Source of the DNA: Desulfosudis oleivorans | GTDB lineage: Bacteria; Desulfobacterota; Desulfobacteria; Desulfobacterales; SURF-7 | Reading direction: 5' to 3' | NCBI GenBank assembly: GCA_020723325.1 | Contig: DYJD01000009.1 | Span: forward strand, 1-64,000 | Length of the DNA: 64,000 nucleotides | Shown: one piece after another, positions 44,628 through 53,165 of the stretch | Numbering within the stretch: position 1 is the first letter of the stretch | Layout: each line of letters starts with the position of its first letter | Translations under genes and position numbers: made by a program | The notes under the pieces: generated by a model | What the model was told of the DNA's origin: nothing | What the model saw: the letters and a program-made list of their open reading frames with translations, nothing else | Databases searched by the model: none

Positions 44628-46007
44628 ATGGCAAAAAATAAGGGTGCTTATGTGAAGTCGTACAGCCGCGGAGGGATTTCCCGTCGCGATTTTCTGAAGT
44701 ACTCATCCATGGCTGTCTCGGCCGCGGCTTTCCCGAATGTCATCGGCTGCGCTGGTTACAAGCCCCGCCAGGATTGTCAAAATCAAATGGCCCAAAGCAG
44801 TAGCATGGGAGTTGTTCATGACATTTTCGCTCCGGCCGGTTTGGGACCGATCAAGACCCGCAATCGCATTATCCGTTCGGCCACTACTCTAGGCTTGGTC
44901 GCCAAAGACGGCCGGGCGAACAGCAAATTGACGGAAGCCTACATTGAATTGTGTGAAGGGGGCGTCGGTGCCATCATCACAGGTTCGTCGGCGGTGCAAC
45001 AAAGCGGAATCTCAACACCGTATGGTTTAACGCTCTATACGGATGATAACATTAAGGACTGCAAGCTGCTTACCGAGCGGGTGCACGCCTACGGCACTCC
45101 CATTATTATGCAGATAACCCACGGCGGGCGCCAAACCCGGCGCGCCTATACCGGCGAAACGCCGGTGGCCCCTTCGCCCATAAAGGATTCATATTATAAT
45201 GAAGAAACTCCCAAGGAACTGACCGAACTGGAAATCCGGGGAATTATCGACAGTTTCATCGCAGCCATTGTGCGCGCTCAAAAGGCGGGTTTTGACGGGG
45301 TTCAGTTGCATGGCGCCCATGGTTATCTCCTCTCCGGCTTCCTGTCTCCGGCAACCAATCGCCGCACCGATCAGTGGGGCGGTTCCACGGAAAACCGGTT
45401 CCGCATTATCTCCGAAATTTACAAGGGGGCGCGGAAGCAGGTAGGAGCCTACCCCATCCTGATCAAGATCAACGCCTATGACCACCAATCCGATGGATTA
45501 CGGCTGGAAGAAGCTGTGCAGATCGCGGCCCTGCTTCAGGAGGCGGGCTGTGACGCCATCGAGGTCTCTTGCGGTATGTCCTGCGACGGTTTTTCCACCA
45601 TCCGTGTTACCAGCTTCCCCTCGGAATCGATCCTGGCCTATAGTTACCAGTACAAAGACAGCCCTTATCTCCTTAAAAAACTATTCCCGCTGGTTGCCCC
45701 GTTGGTTGTCGACCAGCATGAACCACTGCTCAATTATAATGTCTGCGCAGCCCGGGAAATCAAACAGCGCGTGCAGATTCCCATCGTCGTAGTGGGGGGT
45801 ATCCGGTATCGCCATGATATTGAACAGATCATCGGCGGAAATATGGCCGACTTCGTAGCCCTGAGTCGCCCGTTCATCGCGGAACCGGATATCGTCAATC
45901 GGTTCAAAAATGAAAGTCTTGCCGAATCGTCGTGTATAAGTTGCGGTTATTGCCTGATGGCCATCGAGCAGGGACCGACCCGGTGTTTTCATGGCGAGCT
46001 GTCATAA
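44628..46007 (+). CDS. Old Yellow Enzyme-family flavin oxidoreductase with Tat-lipoprotein signal
   Basis: 459 residues from ATG 44628 (GGAGGAAACC upstream). The N-terminus has a twin-arginine motif SRRDFLKYS, a hydrophobic Ala-rich stretch and IGCAG that could be a lipobox, so export to the cell envelope is likely. The rest is the FMN-binding TIM barrel: RNRIIRSAT, QITHGGRQ, DGVQLHGAHGYLLSGFLSPATNRRTDQWGG, VVVGGI. Cys at the end (CISCGYC-x10-C) resemble the 4Fe-4S ligands of two-domain relatives, but the second NADH domain is absent. Reduces activated C=C or related bonds. Neighbour of an acylase and a second paralogue. Confidence 0.82.
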   Translation: MAKNKGAYVKSYSRGGISRRDFLKYSSMAVSAAAFPNVIGCAGYKPRQDCQNQMAQSSSMGVVHDIFAPAGLGPIKTRNRIIRSATTLGLVAKDGRANSKLTEAYIELCEGGVGAIITGSSAVQQSGISTPYGLTLYTDDNIKDCKLLTERVHAYGTPIIMQITHGGRQTRRAYTGETPVAPSPIKDSYYNEETPKELTELEIRGIIDSFIAAIVRAQKAGFDGVQLHGAHGYLLSGFLSPATNRRTDQWGGSTENRFRIISEIYKGARKQVGAYPILIKINAYDHQSDGLRLEEAVQIAALLQEAGCDAIEVSCGMSCDGFSTIRVTSFPSESILAYSYQYKDSPYLLKKLFPLVAPLVVDQHEPLLNYNVCAAREIKQRVQIPIVVVGGIRYRHDIEQIIGGNMADFVALSRPFIAEPDIVNRFKNESLAESSCISCGYCLMAIEQGPTRCFHGELS

Positions 46008-46091
46008 GCGACAGTTGTATTGTAAAAATGCTGTAAAATTCAAATTTTTACGAATTAATCTATTAACCGAGGACTTTTAAAACCATATCTC

Positions 46092-47294
46092 ATGTCAATA
46101 TTATTCACTCCCACTAAAATAGGCTCTCTCGAATTGAAAAACCGCTTTGTCTGCTCAGCCACAGTTGAATGTATGGTTTCTGAAGACAATCGCATAACCA
46201 AAGAATATATAAAAGTATATCACGGATTGTCAAAGGGTGGTGCAGGCCTTATTATTCCCGGGAATTATTTTGTCAATGGAACCGGCGTAGCCGTAGCAAA
46301 AAATCTGGTCATTGATAATGACTCGGTGATAGTAGATCTGCAGAAACTGACTGCCATAGTCCACGAGAACAACGCCCGTATCATTGCACAATTAAATCAT
46401 GGGGGGCGACAATGCGACCCAAAAGTTATCGGACAAACACCCTTATGTCCATCTCCTGTGAGAGACTGGCTTACGGGGATTCGTCCCAGAGAGATAAAAA
46501 CCATAGAGATCGAAGAAATCATAAAGGCATTTGCGGAAGGTGCCTGGCGAGTTAAACAGGCCGGTTTTGATGGTGTACAATTAAATGCTGCGCATGGCTA
46601 CCTGATTAATCAATTTCTAAGTGCGAGGACAAATCGCCGAAAAGACGATTGGGGCGGCTCGCTGGAAAACCGTTTTCGTTTTCTTTTGGAAATTTATCAG
46701 GCAATACGTTCGAAGGTCGGTAAGGAATTTCCTATCCTGGTCAAGATAAATGCACAAGACAATATAAAAAATGGTGTTATCCTGCCTGAAAGCATTGCTC
46801 TGAGCAAAAAGCTGGATGAAATGGGAATTGATGCCATTGAAATAAGTGGCGGAATCAAGGAAACCGGATTTACCACCACCAAAGGCGACATCCCCGAAGA
46901 TTTACTATTGGATAATATCAACATACTACAGGGCCTTTTGCTCAAATTAATAAAGGGTAAATTAGAAAGGGCTGCCCAATTTCAAGAAGGGTATCATCTC
47001 GCTCAGGCAACCGCCATTAAAAAAAGTGTAAGCGTACCGATAATCTTGGTGGGAGGACTGCGAAAAAGAGTAGTAATGGAAAATTTACTTGAACAAGGAA
47101 ATGCTGATTTGGTGTCTATGTCGCGTCCTTTTATCCGTCAGCCAAATCTTGTAAATCAATTTTTGAAACATCCTGATTCCGAATGTATAACTTGTGTCAA
47201 CTGCAATAGATGCACAGTTGAAATTACAATTAATAATAAACCGTTGCGATGTTATTATTCTTCTGAAAGAGTGCGCGGAAAAGCCAAGCAATGA
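46092..47294 (+). CDS. Old Yellow Enzyme-family flavin oxidoreductase, cytoplasmic paralogue
   Basis: 400 residues without export signal. TIM-barrel motifs: LKNRFVCSATVE, QLNHGGRQ, FDGVQLNAAHGYLINQFLSARTNRRKDDWGG, ILVGGLRK and SRPFIRQP. The C-terminal CITCVNCNRC with a further Cys 13 residues on recalls the 4Fe-4S site of 2,4-dienoyl-CoA reductase-type enzymes, again without the nucleotide-binding second half. His in LNAAH differs from the paralogue's LHGAH. A distinctly AT-rich gene. Probably the last gene of the acylase operon. Confidence 0.82.
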   Translation: MSILFTPTKIGSLELKNRFVCSATVECMVSEDNRITKEYIKVYHGLSKGGAGLIIPGNYFVNGTGVAVAKNLVIDNDSVIVDLQKLTAIVHENNARIIAQLNHGGRQCDPKVIGQTPLCPSPVRDWLTGIRPREIKTIEIEEIIKAFAEGAWRVKQAGFDGVQLNAAHGYLINQFLSARTNRRKDDWGGSLENRFRFLLEIYQAIRSKVGKEFPILVKINAQDNIKNGVILPESIALSKKLDEMGIDAIEISGGIKETGFTTTKGDIPEDLLLDNINILQGLLLKLIKGKLERAAQFQEGYHLAQATAIKKSVSVPIILVGGLRKRVVMENLLEQGNADLVSMSRPFIRQPNLVNQFLKHPDSECITCVNCNRCTVEITINNKPLRCYYSSERVRGKAKQ

Positions 47295-47304
47295 GGGTAT
47301 GAGG

Positions 47305-47769
47305 TTATACACTATAGGTAATCCTTTCCATTTGTCGATACACCTTTTCAAGATAGGTTTCTATCTTGGTTTGGACGAATAGCTGCATTTCCGGAATTTT
47401 TTCAATTACTGTTTTGAATACTGCATAGTCTTCCGCGATAACATGTGCGTCCTGAAGCGCCTGGATATTGATCGTGCTTTCTTCTCCAGGCCGGAACGTC
47501 GCCATCAGAAAATCGTTCGGCTTGATAAAAGTCTTTATATATTGTGTTCCATCTTCTTTAATGATGTGCATGCTAAACAGGCCTTCACACACATAGGCGA
47601 TATGATTACATCGTTCACCCTGCTTGGCAAAATAGTCTCCTTTTTTGTAATGCTTATAAGAAAATTTCGCAAGGATTCCGGTGATGAGTTGAGGAGAGAT
47701 TCCCGACTGGGATGCAATGGAATCGGTCAATTCTTCTTTGTATCGATTAATATCTTTCATTTCAATCAC
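47305..47769 (-). CDS. Crp/Fnr-type sensor lacking the DNA-binding domain
   Basis: 154 residues. The cyclic-nucleotide-binding fold is clear: LITGILAKFSYKHYKKGDYFAKQGERCNHIAYVCEGLFSMHIIKEDGTQYIKTFIKPNDFLMA, then the start of the dimerisation helix (LEKVYRQMERI). The chain stops there, 10 bases before the convergent flavoenzyme gene, so the C-terminal helix-turn-helix of normal length (about 190-220 residues) is missing. Either truncated by rearrangement or a stand-alone sensor. Bacteroidetes-like in style. Confidence 0.65.
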   Translation of the reverse strand: MIEMKDINRYKEELTDSIASQSGISPQLITGILAKFSYKHYKKGDYFAKQGERCNHIAYVCEGLFSMHIIKEDGTQYIKTFIKPNDFLMATFRPGEESTINIQALQDAHVIAEDYAVFKTVIEKIPEMQLFVQTKIETYLEKVYRQMERITYSV

Positions 47770-47880
47770 ATATTATTTTGTGACTTTCGTTGTCGCTCGG
47801 AAAAAATCAATTACATCCATTCTGTTTTTGAAACCTAACCCACCACCGGCGCGCTGTCCAGCGACCATTAAATGACATGG

Positions 47881-48147
47881 TTACCGGGAAGCCCGTTTTT
47901 TGGGCGATCCGGTGGAACGTTTTTTGGGGCGTGTAGTTTTATTAGCGATTTCAATAAGTGAGAGAAGGGCATTATTAACTGCCTCCTCGTTAGGAAATAC
48001 TTCAGCAACTTCCGGTCTTAAAACAACGACATTAGAGGATTCTTTAATGCGCTTAACGTACTTACCTCGTATAAGACCGCCGGGGAAATCGGAACGCTTA
48101 TACTCCACCCGAAGTTCATCTTTATCAGCTTTTTTATCCTTCTTCAT
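47881..48147 (-). CDS. antitoxin-like protein next to BrnT-type remnant
   Basis: 88 residues from the internal ATG at 48147, preceded by GGAGAACGAAAACTCT. The core ELRVEYKRSDFPGGLIRGKYVKRI ... VVVLRPEVAEVFPNEEAVNNALLSLIEIA is a common small protein found beside BrnT-like or RelE-like toxins; the tail is Lys/Arg-rich. It overlaps the upstream BrnT-like fragment by 14 bases, the usual toxin-antitoxin arrangement. Confidence 0.6.
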   Translation of the reverse strand: MKKDKKADKDELRVEYKRSDFPGGLIRGKYVKRIKESSNVVVLRPEVAEVFPNEEAVNNALLSLIEIANKTTRPKKRSTGSPKKRASR

Positions 48148-48316
48148 AGAGTTTTCGTTCTCCTTTTTTCGCTGTGCGGGCACTTATTGTAAGTATTGTT
48201 TGATCTTTCTCGGTGTGAGATATCACCACAAGCCGATTTTTTTTCTGAGACACAAAAGGTAATAGACGATACCCTCCAGCCTCTGGTTGGGCCTCATTCT
48301 CCATATTCGTCGGCAT
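48134..48316 (-). pseudogene. C-terminal remnant of a BrnT-type toxin
   Basis: The stretch NRLVVISHTEKDQTILTISARTAKKGERKLYEEG is the C-terminal half of BrnT toxins. The N-terminal half (EWDxxKAxxNxxKHGV...) is not present upstream. In another frame just upstream there is a piece reading YNNRIHSYLNKGWPS that could be debris of a transposase end. Probably a toxin truncated by an insertion event. Confidence 0.55.
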
Positions 48317-48415
48317 CAGGATTCATACACTCAGTCCTCCATAATTCCCAGTCAACATACAGAGTCGTGCTCGGCCACCCTTTGTTCAGATATGAGTGGA
48401 TGCGGTTGTTATAGT

Positions 48416-48676
48416 TCAGCTTTTATTCCTTCTATCTTCATCGTTTGGATCGTTATTAAATATTTTTTCAAAATGATCATAAAATAAACCATAGACGATA
48501 AGCCCAATTCCGAAAAAACAAAGAACAATTCCCGGATTTCGTGGTTCAGTTGAAGAACCTGTATACGGAATCAAACTATACCCTTTCATAATTGCCATAT
48601 AGAATGGATATAATGTAAGGAATACTCCAGCCAAAATACATGAGATATTTTTTATTTTTCTAAATATTTCCCTCAT
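48416..48676 (-). CDS. small membrane protein
   Basis: 86 residues with two TM segments (ISCILAGVFLTLYPFYMAIM and GIVLCFFGIGLIVYGLFY) and a charged C-terminus. AT-rich. No ribosome site stronger than GAGGG at the start. No family recognised. It lies just outside the 3' end of the intron-like element. Confidence 0.5.
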   Translation of the reverse strand: MREIFRKIKNISCILAGVFLTLYPFYMAIMKGYSLIPYTGSSTEPRNPGIVLCFFGIGLIVYGLFYDHFEKIFNNDPNDEDRRNKS

Positions 48677-48697
48677 TTTTTATTCAGGCTATCTCGT

Positions 48698-49400
48698 GGT
48701 AGGAACGCCGGTTGCCCGGCGCCCCCCACACAGACCCGGACTTGCGGTTTTCCCGCATCCGGGTCTTCGGTTGCACTCGCTTCCGCGCGGATCTTCACAG
48801 TTGCCCATTACAAGACCCAGTTGCTATTCCCCTTAGTGTGGTTGGCTCGTGTTTGTCCAGCCCTACATGTCCGGCACGAGTTTCCTTTATGGACTGCGTG
48901 CTTCCGTCAGGTCCTTCCCCATGTGGCCGGCTTTCCCGACCTCGGAGTAATATGCCTGATAAGACACCCCAAAAGCATGTAGCCGCCTTACAACAATCCA
49001 CCTGTGACACGGCATGTGTGTTCTTCCCAGGAACTATTGGGGCTTCCCGAGTTCTCTGACGCATCTCTTCCTGCATGCCACGACCTGATGACTCCGACGG
49101 ACCTCCACATCCTCGCCAAAACGGATGCTTCTGTGTTGCCTTCGGCGCACGTTAAAACCTTCGGCGTCCACAATTGCCATTTCGAAGCTGTACTAGCACT
49201 TCAGGGAGCGCGGTCTCCCCTACGGCCTACAAGATTCTCTGCCTACGCTTAACCCATCTTGTTCGCTGCTCAACTTTCAAAGCAGCTCCGCCATGGACCC
49301 AAGGCTCGATACGGGTGGGTGGCTAACCCTTAAAGAACATCATTACTGATATCCTCCCGACAGGGACTTTCACCCTGCAAGATACGCCGAGCTTTGCTCG
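48698..49400 (-). mobile_element. ORF-less group II intron-like element
   Basis: Read on minus, the block ends with a domain-V-like hairpin at 48766-48732: AGACCCGGATGCGG, GAAAA loop, CCGCAAGTCCGGGTCT, including the two-base bulge of that domain. A domain-VI-like stem GCGCCGG-GCAA-CCGGCG and the end TTCCTAC follow. Its 5' part contains GCAGGGTGAAAGTCCCTGTC as found near the start of many bacterial introns. Length (about 700 bases) fits domains I-III plus V-VI without the reverse transcriptase. It abuts an attC-like site, as class C attC introns do. The domain V AGC triad is not clear, so activity is uncertain. Confidence 0.55.
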
Positions 49401-49403
49401 GCG

Positions 49404-49601
49404 CGATAACGCCCCGGATGAGGAGCGCGCTGGTCTGCGCGTCTGCTCGATCCGGATTGATGGGCCGGGCCTTGGCGCGCCACCCAATTTTGTAAGTAGG
49501 CGCGCTTCGCATCCGGGGCGATGGGCCGCCGGAAGGCGGCCCATCGGCCAGCATCACCGGCGCGGGCGGCAGCCCGCGTCTGTGTGCATGCTTTGGTTAG
49601 C
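49404..49601 (-). other. integron attC-like site of the membrane-protein cassette
   Basis: On minus it begins with the R''-like GCTAACC at 49601-49595, which contains the stop codon of the preceding gene, and ends with the R'-like GTTATCG at 49410-49404. Inside are GC-rich inverted arms: GCCCCGGATG near 49410-49420 pairs with 49510-49519, extending into GCGCGC, and a hairpin GATGGGCCGCC-GGCGGCCCATC. It is long (198 bases) and may be a composite of two sites. Confidence 0.5.
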
Positions 49602-50034
49602 TCTTTACGTCATCCTTACTGGATATATTCTTATTTTTGGGGCTTGCACCCAAAAGATCTCCTAAATTATTAACTACAAATAGACAACCAATTGTGTATG
49701 CGACTCCAGATACCCAATGAAGCGAGAAAAGACAAAGGCCTATAGCGCAGATAGTCAAAATAGCACCAAAATGATGAATTGGTCCAAAATGAAATCTTTT
49801 ATTTGACTTTTCGAATCTTTCTCCCGCCATCCACAAATTAGCTGCTAAGATTACAAACGTTAATAATGGAACAGAGAGTGAGAACATGCTTAACGCAATG
49901 AGATGTAAAATAATTTTTGTATCAAACTGAAATTCGACAATAAATAATAAACTAGCAGCGACTAAACCGGCACACCGTAATGCTGTAGTTTCATATAGTT
50001 TTGTCATTTTTAAATTATCAAATTCTTTGACCAT
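49597..50034 (-). CDS. integron-cassette small membrane protein
   Basis: 145 residues with four predicted TM helices (LRCAGLVAASLLFIVEF, ILHLIALSMFSLSVPLLTFVILAAN, HFGAILTICAIGLCLFSL, GVAYTIGCLFVVNN). Its TAA stop is part of the R''-like core of the following attC-like site, the normal position of a cassette gene. AT-rich, unlike its GC-rich attC. No family recognised. Lies downstream of the NACHT cassette, separated from it by a good attC. Confidence 0.65.
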   Translation of the reverse strand: MVKEFDNLKMTKLYETTALRCAGLVAASLLFIVEFQFDTKIILHLIALSMFSLSVPLLTFVILAANLWMAGERFEKSNKRFHFGPIHHFGAILTICAIGLCLFSLHWVSGVAYTIGCLFVVNNLGDLLGASPKNKNISSKDDVKS

Positions 50035-50060
50035 TATAAACCTACCTTAGATTTATCAGA

Positions 50061-50187
50061 AGCTAACACAGAGTTAAGCGGCAGGGGCGTTCTGGTTAAC
50101 GGCAACCCCGTCACTTTAAGCTCAAATTCGTTACCTTCAAAACTTCAAGCCGCCGTAAGCCCCTGTCCGCTTCAATGACGGGTTATA
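50061..50187 (-). other. integron attC site
   Basis: On minus: R'' TATAACC (50187-50181), L'' arm GAAGCGG-A-CAGGGGC, central part, L' arm GCCCCTGCCGCTTAAC, R' GTTAGCT (50067-50061). The arms pair perfectly apart from one unpaired A, the extrahelical base that marks attC bottom strands. The stop codon of the NACHT gene lies just inside R''. Length 127 bases, within the normal range. A strong attC by structure. Confidence 0.82.
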
Positions 50188-53165
50188 TGACTCTTTAGTT
50201 CAGATTTATGTATAAATAATTCAATGACGTGATCAAGTTCAACACATGCCCCACCTTGCTCAAGATAATTAATAATTCCTTTATATTTTGATGAAATTTT
50301 ATATTGATTTAGTTTTGGCTTTCTAGGATCGGTAAAATCTTCTACTACATCATGTCTTAGCAAAACAGGTAGAAGTTTACCTGTAAAAACCTTTGACCTA
50401 ATTTGTTCTTGCTTTTTAGGATAAAAATTGCCACGCTGGTAAAAGATTCTGAAGAACTTAGTTAATTCTTCCTTAATATTGGTTGCAGCTTCGTCAGTAT
50501 CTTGAATTCGTTTTTCTAAAATATCTTTTATGTCTATAATATCGCATTCTTTGTCAAATGTCTCTTTATAAAAAACGGGTTTAATACCTTCTCTGGGAAT
50601 TAAAGACTTGAAAGTCGAAGACTTAAAAAACGTATTTTTATCAATAGGGCATTCCCAAAAATACTCAAACTGCTCAAAGTGACAGTCCCTGAAAACTTTA
50701 CTTCTGAAGTCAAAGATTGGCTTATTTCTTTTGTAACCAAAAATATTAACCAAACACAACCCTTGAATTTCTCCACTGTTTGAAAAAACCTGCAATAAAA
50801 GATTTGTCCTGTTTTCCACGTTGTTTTGTTGTTTTTCATCATCCATTAACGAACACAAAAGAAATGCAAATATTGCAGAAGTAGCATTTATTAATAAATA
50901 TTTATTTCCTTCTCCATGAACACTTATTTTTTTATGTAAATGTTCAATTATTTCCATACAAAAGAAAACAAGGTCTTCATTATATTTTATTCTTTCACAC
51001 AGTGACATTGTAAAACTACTACCATATTTGACATAACTATGAATAATCTTTAGCGCGTCATCATCAAGATAAGACAGGTCTTTTTTTGCAAAAAAATTTG
51101 CGATGTGCAATATTTTAAAATAAACATTAAAAAAGTCGTATCTGAATGAAAGGTGATCATTTGAATAAATTAGTATTGGATGCCCTTTGAGCTTTTCGAT
51201 TGTTTTATTGTTTGCTTCAATACCAACTGCTTCTGTAATAGTAGATTTAATATCATAGATACTTAAATTCCCTCCTTTACAAACAGATATGTTTATAAAT
51301 ATTTTAATTTGATCATCAAGTGTAAGACTTTCGAGCTTTTTAATTTCTCTATTACAAAGATTACCAACAATAAAATCATTTTGATTTTTCAAAAAAAGTA
51401 TCTCACTGTGTAAATCACTTATGCTTGCATGCTCACCAGATTCACTGATGACAAGATACTTGATCATATCAAGCGCATATGGTATATAAATTAAATCGCC
51501 CTCATCTGAATTATTTTCGATAAGAGCAAAATCCTTAGCAAGCCTCATTGCTTTATTAACTTTGGAATTTTCCGACTTGAACGCCTGATTGAAAAAGTCA
51601 ATTGCAAGATCTTCATTGAAAGGCTTAAGGGTTTTTTCTAAAAGTAAAACATCTTTAACAGGAGAGTCCCAAAAATGATCTCTACAAGTAATTAGTATCT
51701 TCGCTTTTTCTAAATCACTTGAATAACTATTTACTATTGATTTTACAAATGAACTAATATCAAACATTGTCCCAAGCCTTGCAATAACCTCATCAATTCC
51801 ATCAAGTACTATTAATAAACTTCCATTATCTACTGATAGTTTTAGTAGTTCTTTGGAGAATCTTGGATTTGCATTGCTTTCTCTAATAATTTGAGCTTTG
51901 TAAAAATCGTATATATCATTTATTGGGGACTCTATACTTGCCGATCTAGCCAAATCGTCTATAATTTCATTTGAATCGATAAACATTAAGCCTGTATTTT
52001 CGTAGTTATCGTGAATATAGTCCAAGAATTGTTTAACAAGGGTTGTCTTGCCAATTCCACCATAACCTTTTACGACAAGCAATGGCAATGAATCTATTTC
52101 GTACCACTCTTTTAGTTCATTTAGCGCTGTTTTTTCTTCAGATGAGTTTTCAATTAAACTGTCAACATATATTGGTAGGTTGTACTTTTCATAATCAAGA
52201 AAACAATCTTTGTACAAAAACTCATAACCAAATTCGTCAATAAAGAAAACAAATTTAGTACCAAATGTCTCTGACAAATTTTGCTTCCTTTTTTCCGGAT
52301 CACCAATTTTATCTGGTTTTTCAGTAAGAATTATTAGCAAATTGTAATCTGATATTAATTTATTTCTCTTAAGATATCCGAGCGTTTTACCTTGGGATGC
52401 TTTTTCATGGATATATAAGAACTCTTTGAATCCACCTAATGACTCTGAAATTCTAAACAGTTCAAAAATGATATTATCTGACCATTCTTTAATTGTCTTA
52501 GGATATCCTACATCAAGAGAATAGCTTGAGTTTTTATTTATATATAGCTGTATTGTTTTACTGATACTTCTTTCTTTTTTATCATCTTTTTTTGTCAACT
52601 TTATATGTAGATGTTTCTTAAATTCATCAAACTCTAATGCTAAAACTGAATATTCATTTGGTGTAGCACATCTTATCGAATCAGATTTTTGTCCTTTTCT
52701 GACTAAAACGCTTCCTTCATCAAGAACCCTTGTTTTAGTCTTTAGTTCTTTTTTTAACTCTACAATAAAAGTTGGACTGGGTATTTGAAACACTAAGATT
52801 AAATGTCCATCAATATTTATAAATTCAATATTAAACGTTAGAAGAGGAGGCGACGTATACGATTCAATTTTTTCGATAAGTGTCTTTTTGAAAATTCGTA
52901 GATTTCCAAATATTTCAATATTATCCTTGTCAACATTAAATATTTTAGATTCATTCTCACAGTAACCAATAATCAAATATCTGTCTTTACCTGTATATCC
53001 AAGGTATCCATTAGATAATGAAATAATGTCTTTTATTAATTCACCCCATTTGTCACCCATGCAAACTTTTGGGGTGCTGTTATCCCAATACCATTCTCTT
53101 TTGAACTCCAAAATAGGACTCTCATCATAATTCAGCATTTGTTTTATCAATTCTGGTTCAATCAT
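50172..53165 (-). CDS. AlbA_2 (Schlafen)-NACHT NTPase, candidate defence protein
   Basis: 997 residues. Residues about 15-190 fit the AlbA_2/Schlafen fold: SPILEFKREWYW, ELIKDIISLSNGYLG, RYLIIGYCENES, then GSVLVRKGQKSDSIRCATPNE. A middle region (about 215-340) of unknown type precedes a NACHT-class NTPase: Walker A VKGYGGIGKTTLVKQF (about 365-380), Walker B LLIVLDGIDEVIARLG (about 450-465), ILITCRDHFWDS sensor, and LIYIPYALDMIKYLV. The C-terminal 350 residues are helical with no visible repeat. Very AT-rich, ended by an attC, hence an integron cassette gene. NACHT proteins of this size act in phage defence. Confidence 0.82.
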   Translation of the reverse strand: MIEPELIKQMLNYDESPILEFKREWYWDNSTPKVCMGDKWGELIKDIISLSNGYLGYTGKDRYLIIGYCENESKIFNVDKDNIEIFGNLRIFKKTLIEKIESYTSPPLLTFNIEFINIDGHLILVFQIPSPTFIVELKKELKTKTRVLDEGSVLVRKGQKSDSIRCATPNEYSVLALEFDEFKKHLHIKLTKKDDKKERSISKTIQLYINKNSSYSLDVGYPKTIKEWSDNIIFELFRISESLGGFKEFLYIHEKASQGKTLGYLKRNKLISDYNLLIILTEKPDKIGDPEKRKQNLSETFGTKFVFFIDEFGYEFLYKDCFLDYEKYNLPIYVDSLIENSSEEKTALNELKEWYEIDSLPLLVVKGYGGIGKTTLVKQFLDYIHDNYENTGLMFIDSNEIIDDLARSASIESPINDIYDFYKAQIIRESNANPRFSKELLKLSVDNGSLLIVLDGIDEVIARLGTMFDISSFVKSIVNSYSSDLEKAKILITCRDHFWDSPVKDVLLLEKTLKPFNEDLAIDFFNQAFKSENSKVNKAMRLAKDFALIENNSDEGDLIYIPYALDMIKYLVISESGEHASISDLHSEILFLKNQNDFIVGNLCNREIKKLESLTLDDQIKIFINISVCKGGNLSIYDIKSTITEAVGIEANNKTIEKLKGHPILIYSNDHLSFRYDFFNVYFKILHIANFFAKKDLSYLDDDALKIIHSYVKYGSSFTMSLCERIKYNEDLVFFCMEIIEHLHKKISVHGEGNKYLLINATSAIFAFLLCSLMDDEKQQNNVENRTNLLLQVFSNSGEIQGLCLVNIFGYKRNKPIFDFRSKVFRDCHFEQFEYFWECPIDKNTFFKSSTFKSLIPREGIKPVFYKETFDKECDIIDIKDILEKRIQDTDEAATNIKEELTKFFRIFYQRGNFYPKKQEQIRSKVFTGKLLPVLLRHDVVEDFTDPRKPKLNQYKISSKYKGIINYLEQGGACVELDHVIELFIHKSELKSHITRH

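Noticed and set aside
48712-49557. Several 60-115 codon frames on both strands in the GC-rich block
   Set aside because: The block is better explained as intron RNA structure and an attC-like site; no frame has a recognisable motif.
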